A stretch of 64,000 nt of DNA, taken from the NCBI RefSeq assembly GCF_036178145.1, contig NZ_CP108067.1, forward strand, positions 5,704,001 to 5,768,000, read 5' to 3'. Source of the DNA: Streptomyces sp. NBC_00273 (GTDB lineage Bacteria > Actinomycetota > Actinomycetes > Streptomycetales > Streptomycetaceae). This document shows, piece by piece, positions 41,820-50,489 of this stretch. The notes under the pieces are model-generated. The model saw only the letters and a program-made list of their open reading frames with translations. It did no database searches and had not been told where the DNA came from. Both the position numbers and the translations under genes were made by a program. The first letter of the stretch is position 1; each line of letters opens with the position of its first letter.

Positions 41820-42554
41820 TCAGTGCGCGGCCGCGCGGGCCATCGCGCCCGTCCGGCGCGGCTGCAGCGGAACGCTGCTCGCCGTGGCCCGGGCCGGCGG
41901 TGCGGGTGCGCGGTCACGGCGTGGCTGTGCGGCCACACCGTTCTGGACGTCCATCACGGCATGCGCCACGAGTCCGCCCATCGGGTCGTGCCGGATCAGG
42001 TCCCGCAGTCGGGACCTGGACGACCGACCCTCGTTGCCGGGGTACAGGTGCTTGCCGAGTCCGACCGCGTGGGCCAGTGCGGCGAGCGCCGCGGTCCGCG
42101 GGTCCGGCGGTACGCCGGTGCGGATCGCACTGTCGAGCCGGGCTCGGATCTCCCGGCTGATCTCCGTGTCCGTCGCCTGGTAGCGAGTCGTCGGAAGCAC
42201 TCCGCACATCTGTCCCGCGACGGCATGGACCATGCCGCAGCGCTCCAGATGAGCGAGGTAAATCTGACGGAGCCCCAGTCGGGGTCCGCCGATCCAGTGG
42301 ACGGCCCGTACCGGGCTGCCGCGCCTGCGCAGCAGTTCCAGTGCGGAGTCCAGAGTCGGATCTCCTGTCGGCCGTGGCATCACCACGGCGATACGATCCC
42401 CATCAGGGGCTATCCGTCCTGCCAGAGCCAGCTCCACTAGCTGTGCCCCGGCCAGGCCGAGGTCGAGCGACTGCGGCTGCGCCGTGGTACCCGTGGCCGG
42501 GTCCAAGGCGAGCAGCAGAAGCTCCTCCGGAATTGTTCTGCGGCTCCTGCCCAT
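41820..42554 (-). CDS. GPP34 (GOLPH3/Vps74-like) family phosphoprotein
   Basis: The 244-residue protein has the GPP34 opening IPEELLLLALDPATGTTAQP, then LGLAGAQLVELALAGRIAPD, and IYLAHLERCGMVHAVAG. In eukaryotes this fold binds phosphatidylinositol-4-phosphate at the Golgi; in Streptomyces many copies exist with unknown roles. The C-terminal ~45 residues are low-complexity (Arg/Pro/Ala). It is divergent from the carboxypeptidase gene over ~185 bp. Confidence 0.85.
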   Translation of the reverse strand: MGRSRRTIPEELLLLALDPATGTTAQPQSLDLGLAGAQLVELALAGRIAPDGDRIAVVMPRPTGDPTLDSALELLRRRGSPVRAVHWIGGPRLGLRQIYLAHLERCGMVHAVAGQMCGVLPTTRYQATDTEISREIRARLDSAIRTGVPPDPRTAALAALAHAVGLGKHLYPGNEGRSSRSRLRDLIRHDPMGGLVAHAVMDVQNGVAAQPRRDRAPAPPARATASSVPLQPRRTGAMARAAAH

Positions 42555-42740
42555 CCATGCCTCCCCGCGTGGATGAGTGACAGGGTGACGCCTCTCACAT
42601 TCATCTGTCGAGAGCGCGTGGCCGCTTTGTGGGGGAACCCGCAGCTATGTCGTTCTCGTCTCGCACGGGGGCGATGCTCCCGAGACGGGACACTGTTAGA
42701 CATTCGGACAGCCGGACGTGGCGGCGATGGAGGAGGAACG

Positions 42741-45476
42741 GTGGCGGGCGAGTCCCCCGACAAGTCGGTAGATGCAGGAGCGCCGGGGGCGGCGGAGTCG
42801 TCCGCGGAGCGTGATCCGAGGCTGTCCGTGTTCCGGCCGCGCGATCCCGAGAGCGGCGCGGCCGCCCGTGCCGGTGTCGACGTCGACGTCGATGTCCAGG
42901 CCGATGCGGATGCGGATGCCGAGGTCGGCGCCGGAGCCGAGTCCGGGTCTGTAGGCCAGCCCGGGTCCGGGGCCAAGTCCGGAGCCGAGTCCGGGGCCGG
43001 AGTCGAGTCCGAGTCCGGTCCCGGGTCTGGGGCCGAGTCCGGGGGCGGGGCCAAGTCCGGGTCCGGGGCCAAGTCTGGGGCCGAGTCCGGGGTCGCAGTC
43101 GAGTCCGAGTCCGGTTCCGGGTCTGGGGCCGAGTCCGGGGGCGGGGCCAAGTCCGGGGCCGGGGCCAAGTCTGGAGCCGAGTCCGGGTCCGGGGCTCAGT
43201 CCGGGGCCGGCGAGCGGGACCCGCTGCGGGATGCCGTGGCGGCATGGGTCGCCTCCGCCGACGACGCCGATGACGATGCCACCGACGCTGCCGCAACGGG
43301 CGAAGCTGAAGGTTCCGGTTCGGCGGACGACGAGGCGAGCGCGGACGAGCCCGACGCCGTCGGGTCCGGCACGCCGGATGCCGATGCGGAAGTGCCGGAG
43401 TCCGATCCCGACCCCGAATCCGATTCCGTTTCCAAGGCCTCCGCTGCCCCCGCTGCTTCCACTCCGGTCGTCGAGTCGAAGCCCGCGGCCCAGCAGCCGA
43501 AGGCGGAGGAGCCCGCGGACAGCGAGCGCACCGCCGTCTTCCGTGCCTTCCAGCCCGCCAAGCCGAAGCCCGCAGTCGAGCAGCCGAAGGCCGAAGAGCC
43601 CGCGGACAGTGAGCGCACTGCCGTGTTCCGCGCCTTCAAGGCCGATTCCGTTTCGGCTCCTGCCGCGGAGCCGTCGAAGCCCGCGGCCGTGAAGCCGGTC
43701 GTCGACGAGCCCGCGGACAGTGAGCGCACCGCGGTGTTCCGTGCCGTGAAGCCCGCCTCCGCTTCTGCTCCTGCTCCGGCCGCTGAGCCGAAGCCGGCCG
43801 CAGCGCCCGAGAAGCCCGCGGACAGCGAGCGCACCGCCGTCTTCCGCGTCCCGAAGGTGGACGCGGCCGAGGCGGCGGCCCCGAAGCCGGCCCCCGCCAA
43901 GCCCGCTGCCGCGAGGCCGACCCTGGCCAAGCAGACCGCGGCCGAGCCCGCCACCAAGCCGGCCGAGGCCAAGCCCGCGGCTGCCAAGCCCGCCGAGGCC
44001 AAGCCCGCGGCCGAGACGCCCAAGGGCAGCACCTTCGTGCCGCTGCGTCCGGAGGGCACCGCGCCCACGTCCGCGCCCGCGCCGGCGCCCACGTCCGCGC
44101 CCTCGGCCGGGCAGCGGCCGAAGGTTCCGGTGCCGCCCGCCGTCGCGCGGCTCGACCACTCCGAGCGGACCACGCAGCAGCCGCTGCCGCCCAAGCCGCC
44201 GCTCGACATGCTGGCGGACCTCACGAACAACCCGCCCCCGCCGCCGAGCCCGATGCGCACCGCCATCCGGCGGGTCAAGATCTACGCGCCGCTCGTCGCG
44301 CTCCTGGTGGTCATCCTGGCCGTCGTGCAGCTGGTGCGCCCGCTGCCGGAGCCAAAGCTCGTCATGACCGGCAAGTCCTCGTACACCTTCGAGGGTGCCA
44401 AGCCCCAGCTGCCGTGGCCCTCCGAGGGACAGGCGTACATGGCGGCCGCCGGTCTCGGCACGCTCGGCCAGTCCGGCGAGCAGAAGCCCGTGCCGATCGC
44501 GAGCGTCACCAAGTCGATGACGGCGTACATCATCCTGCGCGACCACCCCATCAAGAAGGGTGAGCAGGGCGCGATGATCGACGTCGACAAGACGGCCGAG
44601 ACCGAGGGCAAGAAGAACAACTCGACCGACAACGAGTCCACCCTCGACACGGTCAAGGAGGGCGACAAGATCTCGGAGTACGACGCGATCGCCGCCCTCA
44701 TGATCCCGTCGGCCAACAACATCGCGCGGCTGCTCGCGCGCTGGGACTCCGGTTCGCAGGAGGCGTTCGTCAAGAAGATGAACGACACCGCCAAGGAACT
44801 CGGCATGACCAACACGACGTACACGGACCCCTCGGGTCTGGACGCGACCACGGTCAGCACCGCCGAGGACCAGGTGAAGCTGGGCCTGAAGCTGGTCGAG
44901 ATCGAGACGCTGCTCGACATCACCAAGAAGCCCAACTGGGTCGACCCGTCCGGCAAGAACTGGCGGAACTGGAACGGCCTCACCGGACCCACCGGCGCGC
45001 TCGGCATCAAGACCGGTACGACGACGAAGGCGGGCGGAAACCTGCTCTTCGCCGCCCAGAAGAAGGTCGGCAACACCAACCAGCTGATCGTCGGAGCCGT
45101 CCTCGGCCAGCACAAGCCGGCGATCATCGACACCGTGCTCGCCGCGAGCAAGGAGCTGATGCTCGCCACCCAGAAGGCACTCGACGGCGCGACCGCCGTG
45201 AAGAAGGGCCAGGTCGTGGGCTACGTCGACGACGGTCTCGGCGGCCGGACGCCGGTGGTGGCCACCGCAGACGTGCAGGCGGTCGGCTGGGCCTCGCTGA
45301 CCGTGGACATCAAGCTCGCGGACGGCGGGGGCAAGCTGCCGCAGACCGCGAAGGCCGGCACCGAGGTCGGCGTGCTGACCGTCGGCGAGGGTGCCAGCCA
45401 GGTCAAGGTGCCGGTGGCGCTGAAGTCCGACCTGGCCGCGCCGGGGATCGGCAGCAAGCTGACGCGCGTCGGCTGA
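42741..45476 (+). CDS. D-alanyl-D-alanine carboxypeptidase (S11) with ~500-residue repetitive cytoplasmic head
   Basis: A GTG at 42741 directly after GGAGGAAC is the best start, giving 911 residues. Residues 1-~510 are disordered: a Ser/Gly-rich 32-residue repeat (~75-155), then four copies of PADSERTAVFR spaced by Pro/Ala/Lys linkers, then Ala/Pro/Lys-rich sequence. One membrane helix follows (~513-535, LVALLVVILAVVQLV). The outside domain is a complete penicillin-binding D,D-carboxypeptidase: ASVTKS (Ser ~588), PSANN (~656), and IKTGTT (~756). It trims peptidoglycan stem pentapeptides. The large cytoplasmic head is far beyond the usual family size and suggests cytoplasmic regulation. Confidence 0.88.
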   Translation: MAGESPDKSVDAGAPGAAESSAERDPRLSVFRPRDPESGAAARAGVDVDVDVQADADADAEVGAGAESGSVGQPGSGAKSGAESGAGVESESGPGSGAESGGGAKSGSGAKSGAESGVAVESESGSGSGAESGGGAKSGAGAKSGAESGSGAQSGAGERDPLRDAVAAWVASADDADDDATDAAATGEAEGSGSADDEASADEPDAVGSGTPDADAEVPESDPDPESDSVSKASAAPAASTPVVESKPAAQQPKAEEPADSERTAVFRAFQPAKPKPAVEQPKAEEPADSERTAVFRAFKADSVSAPAAEPSKPAAVKPVVDEPADSERTAVFRAVKPASASAPAPAAEPKPAAAPEKPADSERTAVFRVPKVDAAEAAAPKPAPAKPAAARPTLAKQTAAEPATKPAEAKPAAAKPAEAKPAAETPKGSTFVPLRPEGTAPTSAPAPAPTSAPSAGQRPKVPVPPAVARLDHSERTTQQPLPPKPPLDMLADLTNNPPPPPSPMRTAIRRVKIYAPLVALLVVILAVVQLVRPLPEPKLVMTGKSSYTFEGAKPQLPWPSEGQAYMAAAGLGTLGQSGEQKPVPIASVTKSMTAYIILRDHPIKKGEQGAMIDVDKTAETEGKKNNSTDNESTLDTVKEGDKISEYDAIAALMIPSANNIARLLARWDSGSQEAFVKKMNDTAKELGMTNTTYTDPSGLDATTVSTAEDQVKLGLKLVEIETLLDITKKPNWVDPSGKNWRNWNGLTGPTGALGIKTGTTTKAGGNLLFAAQKKVGNTNQLIVGAVLGQHKPAIIDTVLAASKELMLATQKALDGATAVKKGQVVGYVDDGLGGRTPVVATADVQAVGWASLTVDIKLADGGGKLPQTAKAGTEVGVLTVGEGASQVKVPVALKSDLAAPGIGSKLTRVG
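42945..43211 (+). repeat. 96-bp tandem repeat in the carboxypeptidase gene
   Basis: About two and a half copies of a 96-bp unit, itself built of GGGGCCAAGTCC/GGGGCCGAGTCC steps, encode SGxGAKSGAESG.., VESESG.. and GSGAESGGGAK blocks. The unit length is a multiple of three. Confidence 0.8.
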
Positions 45477-45496
45477 CATCCGGTGAGAGCGTGGAT

Positions 45497-45526
45497 CCGG
45501 CGCCCCGGGCAACCCCGGGGCGCCGG
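45497..45526 (+). terminator. Hairpin terminator of the carboxypeptidase gene
   Basis: CCGGCGCCCCGGG (45497-45509) pairs perfectly with CCCGGGGCGCCGG (45514-45526), four-base loop, 20 bp past the stop. Confidence 0.75.
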
Positions 45527-45580
45527 GCCGCGTCTAGGCCCCAGGGAAGTTCGTGGACTCATGGGTTGGGGAGTGCGGCA

Positions 45581-47551
45581 GTGACGACCGCTGAGCAGCA
45601 GGGCCGGCGCCCGGAAGCCATCCCGCCGGCCGACGGCGACGGCGCTGCTCCGGCGGTGTCCGCGATCGCCGTGGTCGCCGGGTCCGCCACGCCCGCCGGG
45701 TCCGCCGCGCCTTCCACGCCCGGAGGCGCACGGCCGCCCCGCGGCCGGCTCGGCGCCGTTCTCGACGGTGCCCGGCGCCACCCGGTGGTCGTCGCCACCG
45801 TCCTCGCCGGGCTGCTGCACGTCGTCTGGTTCTTCAGCTTCGCCAACAGCGGCGGCGACCTGGCCGCGCAGGACGCCTGGGCCGAGTTCGTCGGCCGCCA
45901 TCCCGACTCGGCGTACAACCTCGCCTGGTACGGCGGCATGCACCCCGTCTCGTACAGCGTGGTCTCGCCGTACCTTATGCACATGCTCGGCGTCCGGACC
46001 ACGATGATGATCGCCGGCACCGTCTCGGCCGGGCTCCTCGCGCTGATCCTGACCCGCTGCCGCGGGGCCGTGCGCGAGCCCCTGTGGCCCGCCCTGGCCG
46101 GGGTTTACGGCCTGCTCTGCAATGCCCTCTCGGGCCGCGTCACCTTCGGCCTCGGCGTGATGTTCGCGCTCGGCGCCGTGGCCGCCGTCTTCTGCTGGCC
46201 CCGCAAATGGGCCGAGCGGCGCTGGGCCAAGGCCGCGGTGGCGGCCCCGCTGGCCGGCCTCGCGACCGCCGCCAGCCCCGTCGCCGGGCTCTTCCTCGGG
46301 GTGATCGCGGCCGCGCTGTTCCTGAGCGGGCGGCGCCCGGGCGCGTACGCGCTGGGGCTGGCCCCGGTGGCCGTGGTGGGGCTGTCGGCGTGGCTGTTCC
46401 CCTTCTCCGGGACGCAGCCGATGAAGATCGGATCGGCCGGGCTGCCGTTCCTGTTCGGGCTGCTGATCCTGTTCCTCGTACCGAGGCGGTGGAAGACCGT
46501 CCGGATCGCCTCGGCCGTCTACGCCCTCGGCGTCTTCCTCACCTGGGCGATCGACTCCCAGGTCGGCTCGAACGTCACCCGCCTGGTGATGCTGTTCGGC
46601 GGGGTCGCGCTGCTCGCGGCCCTCCCGTACGAATCCCCCGGCTACCGCCGGGAGGTGCCCCCAGCACGCTCGCGGCGCTGGTACGCGGTCCTGTTGGCCT
46701 TCGTCGGGCTGAACGCCTGGATCACCACCAACAGCGTCACCGACATCGTCCGCACCACCCCGCTGGCCGCCTGGAGCCGGGAGCTGGCCCCGCTCGTCGA
46801 CCAGCTGCAGAAGGCCGGCGCCGACCGCGGCCGGGTCGAGGTGGTCCCGGCCAGCAGCCACCGCGAGTCCTCCGCCTTCCCCTCGTACGTGAACCTCGCG
46901 CGCGGCTGGAACCGGCAGGCCGACCTGGAGCGCAACCCGCTCTTCTACGACGACACCCTCACCGCCGACAGCTACCGGGCCTGGCTGGAGCGCTGGGCCG
47001 TGCACTACGTGGTGCTGCCCGCCGACAAACCCGACTCGGGCGGCGAGGAAGAGGCGAAGCTGGTGCGCGGGGGGCTCCCGTACCTCCAGCAGGTGTGGGG
47101 CGACGCGAACTGGCTGCTCTTCAAGGTCCAGGAGCCCACCGACCTGGTCGCCGGACCGGCGACCGTGGTGCGGGCGAGCGCCGACCAGCTGGTCGTCGAC
47201 GTGAAGCAGCCCGGACGGGTGCTGGTGCGGATCCCGCACTCGCCGTGGCTGGGGCTGGTGGACGCGACGGGCAAGCCCGTACCGCCGCCGCAGGAGACCT
47301 TCGCTTCGAAGGCGCGGGGCGGGAGCGGGGACGGCGGCGCGCTGCGCAAGCAGTACGCGAACACGGCGGGATGCCTCTTCAAGGCAGCTCCGGACGAGAC
47401 CGGGGACGTGTGGACGGAGCTGCTGGCACCGGCGCCGGGGGAGTACCGGGTGGCGGCGAAGTACCAGCTGCCGCGGGGGACGCCCTGCCCGGAGGACCTG
47501 GTGCACCAGACGCTCGGCCAGCCGAAGCGTCCGGCTCCGCCGCGCCCCTGA
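45581..47551 (+). CDS. Polytopic membrane protein with C-terminal soluble domain
   Basis: A GTG at 45581 gives 656 residues. After a Pro/Ala-rich tail come about ten membrane helices between residues ~65 and ~420 (VVVATVLAGLLHVVWFFSFA, TTMMIAGTVSAGLLALILTR, AGLPFLFGLLILFLVPRRWK and others). A ~230-residue soluble domain follows (WNRQADLERNPLFYDDTLTA, YRAWLERWAVHYVVLPADKP). The layout recalls GT-C-like or MFS-annotated membrane proteins of Streptomyces; the loop GGMHPVSYSVVSPYLMHMLG could be functional, but no catalytic motif is certain. It follows the carboxypeptidase gene after a terminator. A REP-like palindrome is read through in frame at 46634-46663. Confidence 0.75.
   Translation: MTTAEQQGRRPEAIPPADGDGAAPAVSAIAVVAGSATPAGSAAPSTPGGARPPRGRLGAVLDGARRHPVVVATVLAGLLHVVWFFSFANSGGDLAAQDAWAEFVGRHPDSAYNLAWYGGMHPVSYSVVSPYLMHMLGVRTTMMIAGTVSAGLLALILTRCRGAVREPLWPALAGVYGLLCNALSGRVTFGLGVMFALGAVAAVFCWPRKWAERRWAKAAVAAPLAGLATAASPVAGLFLGVIAAALFLSGRRPGAYALGLAPVAVVGLSAWLFPFSGTQPMKIGSAGLPFLFGLLILFLVPRRWKTVRIASAVYALGVFLTWAIDSQVGSNVTRLVMLFGGVALLAALPYESPGYRREVPPARSRRWYAVLLAFVGLNAWITTNSVTDIVRTTPLAAWSRELAPLVDQLQKAGADRGRVEVVPASSHRESSAFPSYVNLARGWNRQADLERNPLFYDDTLTADSYRAWLERWAVHYVVLPADKPDSGGEEEAKLVRGGLPYLQQVWGDANWLLFKVQEPTDLVAGPATVVRASADQLVVDVKQPGRVLVRIPHSPWLGLVDATGKPVPPPQETFASKARGGSGDGGALRKQYANTAGCLFKAAPDETGDVWTELLAPAPGEYRVAAKYQLPRGTPCPEDLVHQTLGQPKRPAPPRP
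46634..46663. repeat. REP-like palindrome inside a coding sequence
   Basis: TCCCCCGGCTACCGCCGGGA (start of the element) matches the intergenic palindrome at 8399-8426 at 25 of 27 positions, including GGGAGGTGCCCC. Here it is translated as SPGYRREVPP in a loop between membrane helices. Confidence 0.7.
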
Positions 47552-47696
47552 TCGCGCCCTGATCGCGCCCTGATCGGGCTCTCGCTCGGGCTCTTGATCG
47601 GAATTCTTTGCACATCGGTCCGGGTGCGTTGGTCCGTATATGTGCATACGATCCCAGTAGTCCGATTGGGTGCTTCCCGAAGGAGTTGACGACGGG

Positions 47697-47900
47697 ATGA
47701 ACAAAGAGCAGAAGCGGGATGTCCGGGCGGCCATCGCGAGGGCGCAGGATCAGGCGCAACCGCCGCGCGCTCCGGGACACGGCTTCAGCGGTCCGGTACG
47801 GAGCAAGGTCAAGGGCGGACTGCACACGAAGGCCGCGCTCAAGCGGGCCGGCACTCCGCAGGGCGACCGCATCGGCGAACGCAGCAGTGGTCTGAGCTGA
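47697..47900 (+). CDS. Small basic hypothetical protein
   Basis: The ATG at 47697 gives 67 residues (MNKEQKRDVRAAIARAQDQA, GFSGPVRSKVKGGLHTKAAL), basic and hydrophilic, no motif recognised. An AAGGAG site lies 11 bases upstream, rather far. A perfect hairpin follows its stop. AT-richer promoter-like sequence with GTATATGTGCATAC lies at 47635-47650. Such short basic proteins are frequent in Streptomyces; function unknown. Confidence 0.62.
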   Translation: MNKEQKRDVRAAIARAQDQAQPPRAPGHGFSGPVRSKVKGGLHTKAALKRAGTPQGDRIGERSSGLS

Positions 47901-47912
47901 CCGTGATGGCAC

Positions 47913-47939
47913 AGCCCTTCCGGCCGGGCCGGAAGGGCT
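47913..47939 (+). terminator. Hairpin terminator after the small basic protein
   Basis: AGCCCTTCCGGCC (47913-47925) pairs perfectly with GGCCGGAAGGGCT (47927-47939), 13-bp stem, followed by TCG. Confidence 0.75.
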
Positions 47940-48125
47940 TCGTGCGCCCCGAGCCGCCGCCGTGTGCCGGCGCAGCGGTCCGGTGCGGGGGTTCGGTGCA
48001 GGGGTCCGGTGCAGTGGTCCGCCCGGCGATCCGTCGCGATCCGTCGCGATCCGGCCGGAGCCGGTGCGATCCGGCCGGATACAGCCGCTCACCCTCCGGG
48101 GCTCGCGCATTACCGTGACGTGACC

Positions 48126-49502
48126 ATGAACGACACGCAGCGCGACGAGCGGTCGCGGCCGCCCCTGCGGCTGCCCGCCTGGACCTCGACCCTGACCTGG
48201 AAGGCCACGGTCTTCATCACCCTCATGTGCTGCGGACTCGCGGCACTGCTGGGCTGCCTCGTGCACGGCGCCATGACCCGCCAGACCGTGGGCGCGGCCC
48301 GCGAGAAGGCGCTGACCCGGCTGGAACGGACCATCGAGGCCTACGAGACCGGCGGGCGCATGCCGCGCGGCGAAGGCATCGACCCGGCGGGCCTGCCCCC
48401 GGAGCTGCGCGCCCTGGCGGTCGGCGGCAAGCGCGGCACGGCCGTCGGCAGGCACCGGGGCCGGCCCGTGATGTGGGCGGCCGGGCCCGCCGCCCACGGC
48501 GTTGCGATAGCCGCCTCCGTGGACTTCCGCGCGAGCGAGCGGACCATCGTCGAACTGGACCGGGCCATCCTCGGCTCCTCGGGACTCGCCATCGGGGTGA
48601 CCCTCCTCATCGGCGCGTTCGTCGTCACCCGGATCACCCGGCGGCTGCACCTGACCGCGCAGGTGGCCCGCCGGATCAGCGCCGGCGACCTCGACGCGCG
48701 CGTCGACGACAGCACGCGCAGCAAGGACGAGGTGGCGGCGGTCTCCCGGGCCCTGGACACCATGGCCTCCTCGCTCCAGGGCAAGCTCGAAGCGGAACAG
48801 CGGTTCACGGCGGACGTCGCCCACGAGCTCCGCACCCCGCTGACCGGCCTGAACGCAGCCGCCGAGCTCCTGCCACCGGGCCGTCCGGCCGAGCTCGTAC
48901 GGGACCGGGTGCGGGCGATGCGCTCGCTGACCGAGGACCTCCTGGAGATCTCCCGGCTGGAGACGCGCGGCGAACGCCTGGAGCTGGACGCGCACGACCT
49001 GGCCGACCTGGCGGCGCGCGCGATCCGTGCCTCGGGCACCGACACGGCCCTGGAGGTGCGCGGGGCGGCGGGCGGGGCGCGCGAGGTGCGCGGCTCGCGC
49101 GGATCCCTGCGGGTGGACACGGACCGGCGGCGCCTGGAGCGGATCCTGGGCAACCTCGTGGCCAACGCGCACAGCCACGGCGCGGCCCCGGTCACGCTCA
49201 CGGTCGACGGCCGGACCCTGACCGTGACGGACTCGGGCCCCGGCTATCCGGAGTACGTGCTGACCAACGGGCCGCAGCGGTTCCGTACGGAGGGCACGAA
49301 CAAGGGCCACGGGCTGGGCCTGACCATCGCGGCCGGCCAGGCCCGGGTCCTCGGCGCCACCCTCACCTTCCGCAACCGGGAGGCGGGCGGCGCCGAGGCC
49401 CGCGTCACGCTTCCAGGGCCCGCAGGACAGGGAGCAACTGCGCCTCCTCGCCGTCGAGATGGGCTTCCAGCTCCCGGCTCATCCGCTCCACCCGCTCGCT
49501 GA
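48126..49502 (+). CDS. Orphan sensor histidine kinase
   Basis: The ATG at 48126 gives 458 residues. Two membrane helices (ATVFITLMCCGLAALLGCLV and SSGLAIGVTLLIGAFVVTRI) flank a ~120-residue extracytoplasmic sensor. A HAMP domain, phosphoacceptor His233 in VAHELRTPLTGL, N-box LGNLVANAHSHG, D-box DSGPGYPEY and G-box GHGLGLTIA follow. No response regulator gene is adjacent in the window. The C-terminal ~28 residues past the ATPase domain are Pro/Ala/Arg-rich and overlap the convergent gene by 98 bp. The leader at 48020-48090 holds CGATCCG repeats. Confidence 0.88.
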   Translation: MNDTQRDERSRPPLRLPAWTSTLTWKATVFITLMCCGLAALLGCLVHGAMTRQTVGAAREKALTRLERTIEAYETGGRMPRGEGIDPAGLPPELRALAVGGKRGTAVGRHRGRPVMWAAGPAAHGVAIAASVDFRASERTIVELDRAILGSSGLAIGVTLLIGAFVVTRITRRLHLTAQVARRISAGDLDARVDDSTRSKDEVAAVSRALDTMASSLQGKLEAEQRFTADVAHELRTPLTGLNAAAELLPPGRPAELVRDRVRAMRSLTEDLLEISRLETRGERLELDAHDLADLAARAIRASGTDTALEVRGAAGGAREVRGSRGSLRVDTDRRRLERILGNLVANAHSHGAAPVTLTVDGRTLTVTDSGPGYPEYVLTNGPQRFRTEGTNKGHGLGLTIAAGQARVLGATLTFRNREAGGAEARVTLPGPAGQGATAPPRRRDGLPAPGSSAPPAR

Positions 49503-50277
49503 ATCCGACGCCGGGCGCGTCCAGGGCGCGTACCAACTCCTCCTGGAGCCGGGCGATGGCGCGGTGCTCGGCGCCCACCCGGCGGAAGAACTCCCGCATG
49601 TGCGGATGCTGTTGCTCCAGGTACGGGAAGAGGCCGGCGTCCTCGCTCCGGTGGTGGAACTCCAGCGAATGGCAGAACGCGAGGCAGTGCTGGCGCAGTT
49701 GCAGCCCGAGCGAAGCCGCCCCGGCGCCCCGCGGCTCCTCGCGCGCGAGTTCCCGTACGAGGGCCAGCTGCGCCCGCAGCCAGCCGTGCACGTCGAGCAG
49801 CTTCCCGGCGATCCCGCCCTCCCGGGCCGGGACCTCGTGCGTGCGCTGGAGCGCGACGACGGGGATCACCCGCCGGGTGCGCGCCTGGTACTCCCCGTAC
49901 CCGGGCTCCGCACGGACGATCCGCGCGAACAGCTCGTCCCGCCGCGCCCCTTGGGCGGGGACGGCGACGGCCTCGTACGTGTCCCTCCCGGTCTCGACCT
50001 CCACGAGGGGCCGCGCGAGCAGGTTGTGGTACCAGGCGGGATGCCGGTCGGCCCCGGCGGCGGACGCGACGACGAACAGCTCTTTGCCGCCGTCCCCGCC
50101 GCCGTCCTCGCGGGCGAACCCGAGCGGAACGGTGTGCGGCTTCGCGGACCTGGCGCCGGTGGTGGTGAGCAGGATCAGCTCGGAACCTTCGAAGGGCCCG
50201 CCGACCTGGCCGGCGTTCGCCCTGAACTCTTCGATGATGGTGCGATTGAACGATGACACGGAGTGCGTGTTCCTCAC
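49405..50277 (-). CDS. Deazaflavin (F420)-dependent nitroreductase-like domain fused to hemerythrin-like domain
   Basis: A GTG at 50277 (VRNTHSVSSFNRTIIEEFRA) gives 290 residues. The N-terminal ~150 match the Ddn/F420H2 quinone-reductase family: FRANAGQVGGPFEGSELILL, TTTGARSAKPHTVPLGFARE, HPAWYHNLLARPLVEVETG. The C-terminal ~135 form a hemerythrin-like four-helix bundle with His/Glu ligands in FCHSLEFHHRSEDAGLFPYL, EHRAIARL and ELEAHLDGEEAQLLPVL, able to hold a di-iron centre. The fusion suggests F420-linked electron supply to an oxygen- or NO-sensing iron site; that is inference. It fits the fbiC-bearing genome. Confidence 0.85.
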   Translation of the reverse strand: MRNTHSVSSFNRTIIEEFRANAGQVGGPFEGSELILLTTTGARSAKPHTVPLGFAREDGGGDGGKELFVVASAAGADRHPAWYHNLLARPLVEVETGRDTYEAVAVPAQGARRDELFARIVRAEPGYGEYQARTRRVIPVVALQRTHEVPAREGGIAGKLLDVHGWLRAQLALVRELAREEPRGAGAASLGLQLRQHCLAFCHSLEFHHRSEDAGLFPYLEQQHPHMREFFRRVGAEHRAIARLQEELVRALDAPGVGFSERVERMSRELEAHLDGEEAQLLPVLRALEA

Positions 50278-50450
50278 GGTGTGTGTGCGTGCGACGGCAG
50301 CGAAACAACCGAGGGAGATCACCCGTAGCCGGTGGCGTACATGCCCATGGGCCCGGTCCTTCAACAACAGGTGCCTGCCCAACCACCGCCCGGCCCACAT
50401 CTCAGTAGGCGGCGTCACGCGACACGTGCGCCATGTAACCACAACGCGAA

Positions 50451-50484
50451 GGGGCCCCGCGATCGATATCGACCGCGGGGCCCC
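50451..50484 (-). terminator. Hairpin terminator behind the tRNA gene
   Basis: GGGGCCCCGCG (50451-50461) pairs perfectly with CGCGGGGCCCC (50474-50484); the loop GATCGATATCGAC can extend the stem. It lies 5 bases past the tRNA 3' end on the minus strand. Confidence 0.75.
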
Positions 50485-50489
50485 GTCCG

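Noticed and set aside
42945..43211. CRISPR-like or satellite array
   Set aside because: The repeats are contiguous without unique spacers, keep the reading frame and encode Ser/Gly repeats of the carboxypeptidase head.
47551..47600. Regulatory RNA from the CGCCCTGATCG repeats after the membrane protein gene
   Set aside because: Only a three-copy 11-12 bp simple repeat around a stop codon; no stable structure or promoter is apparent.
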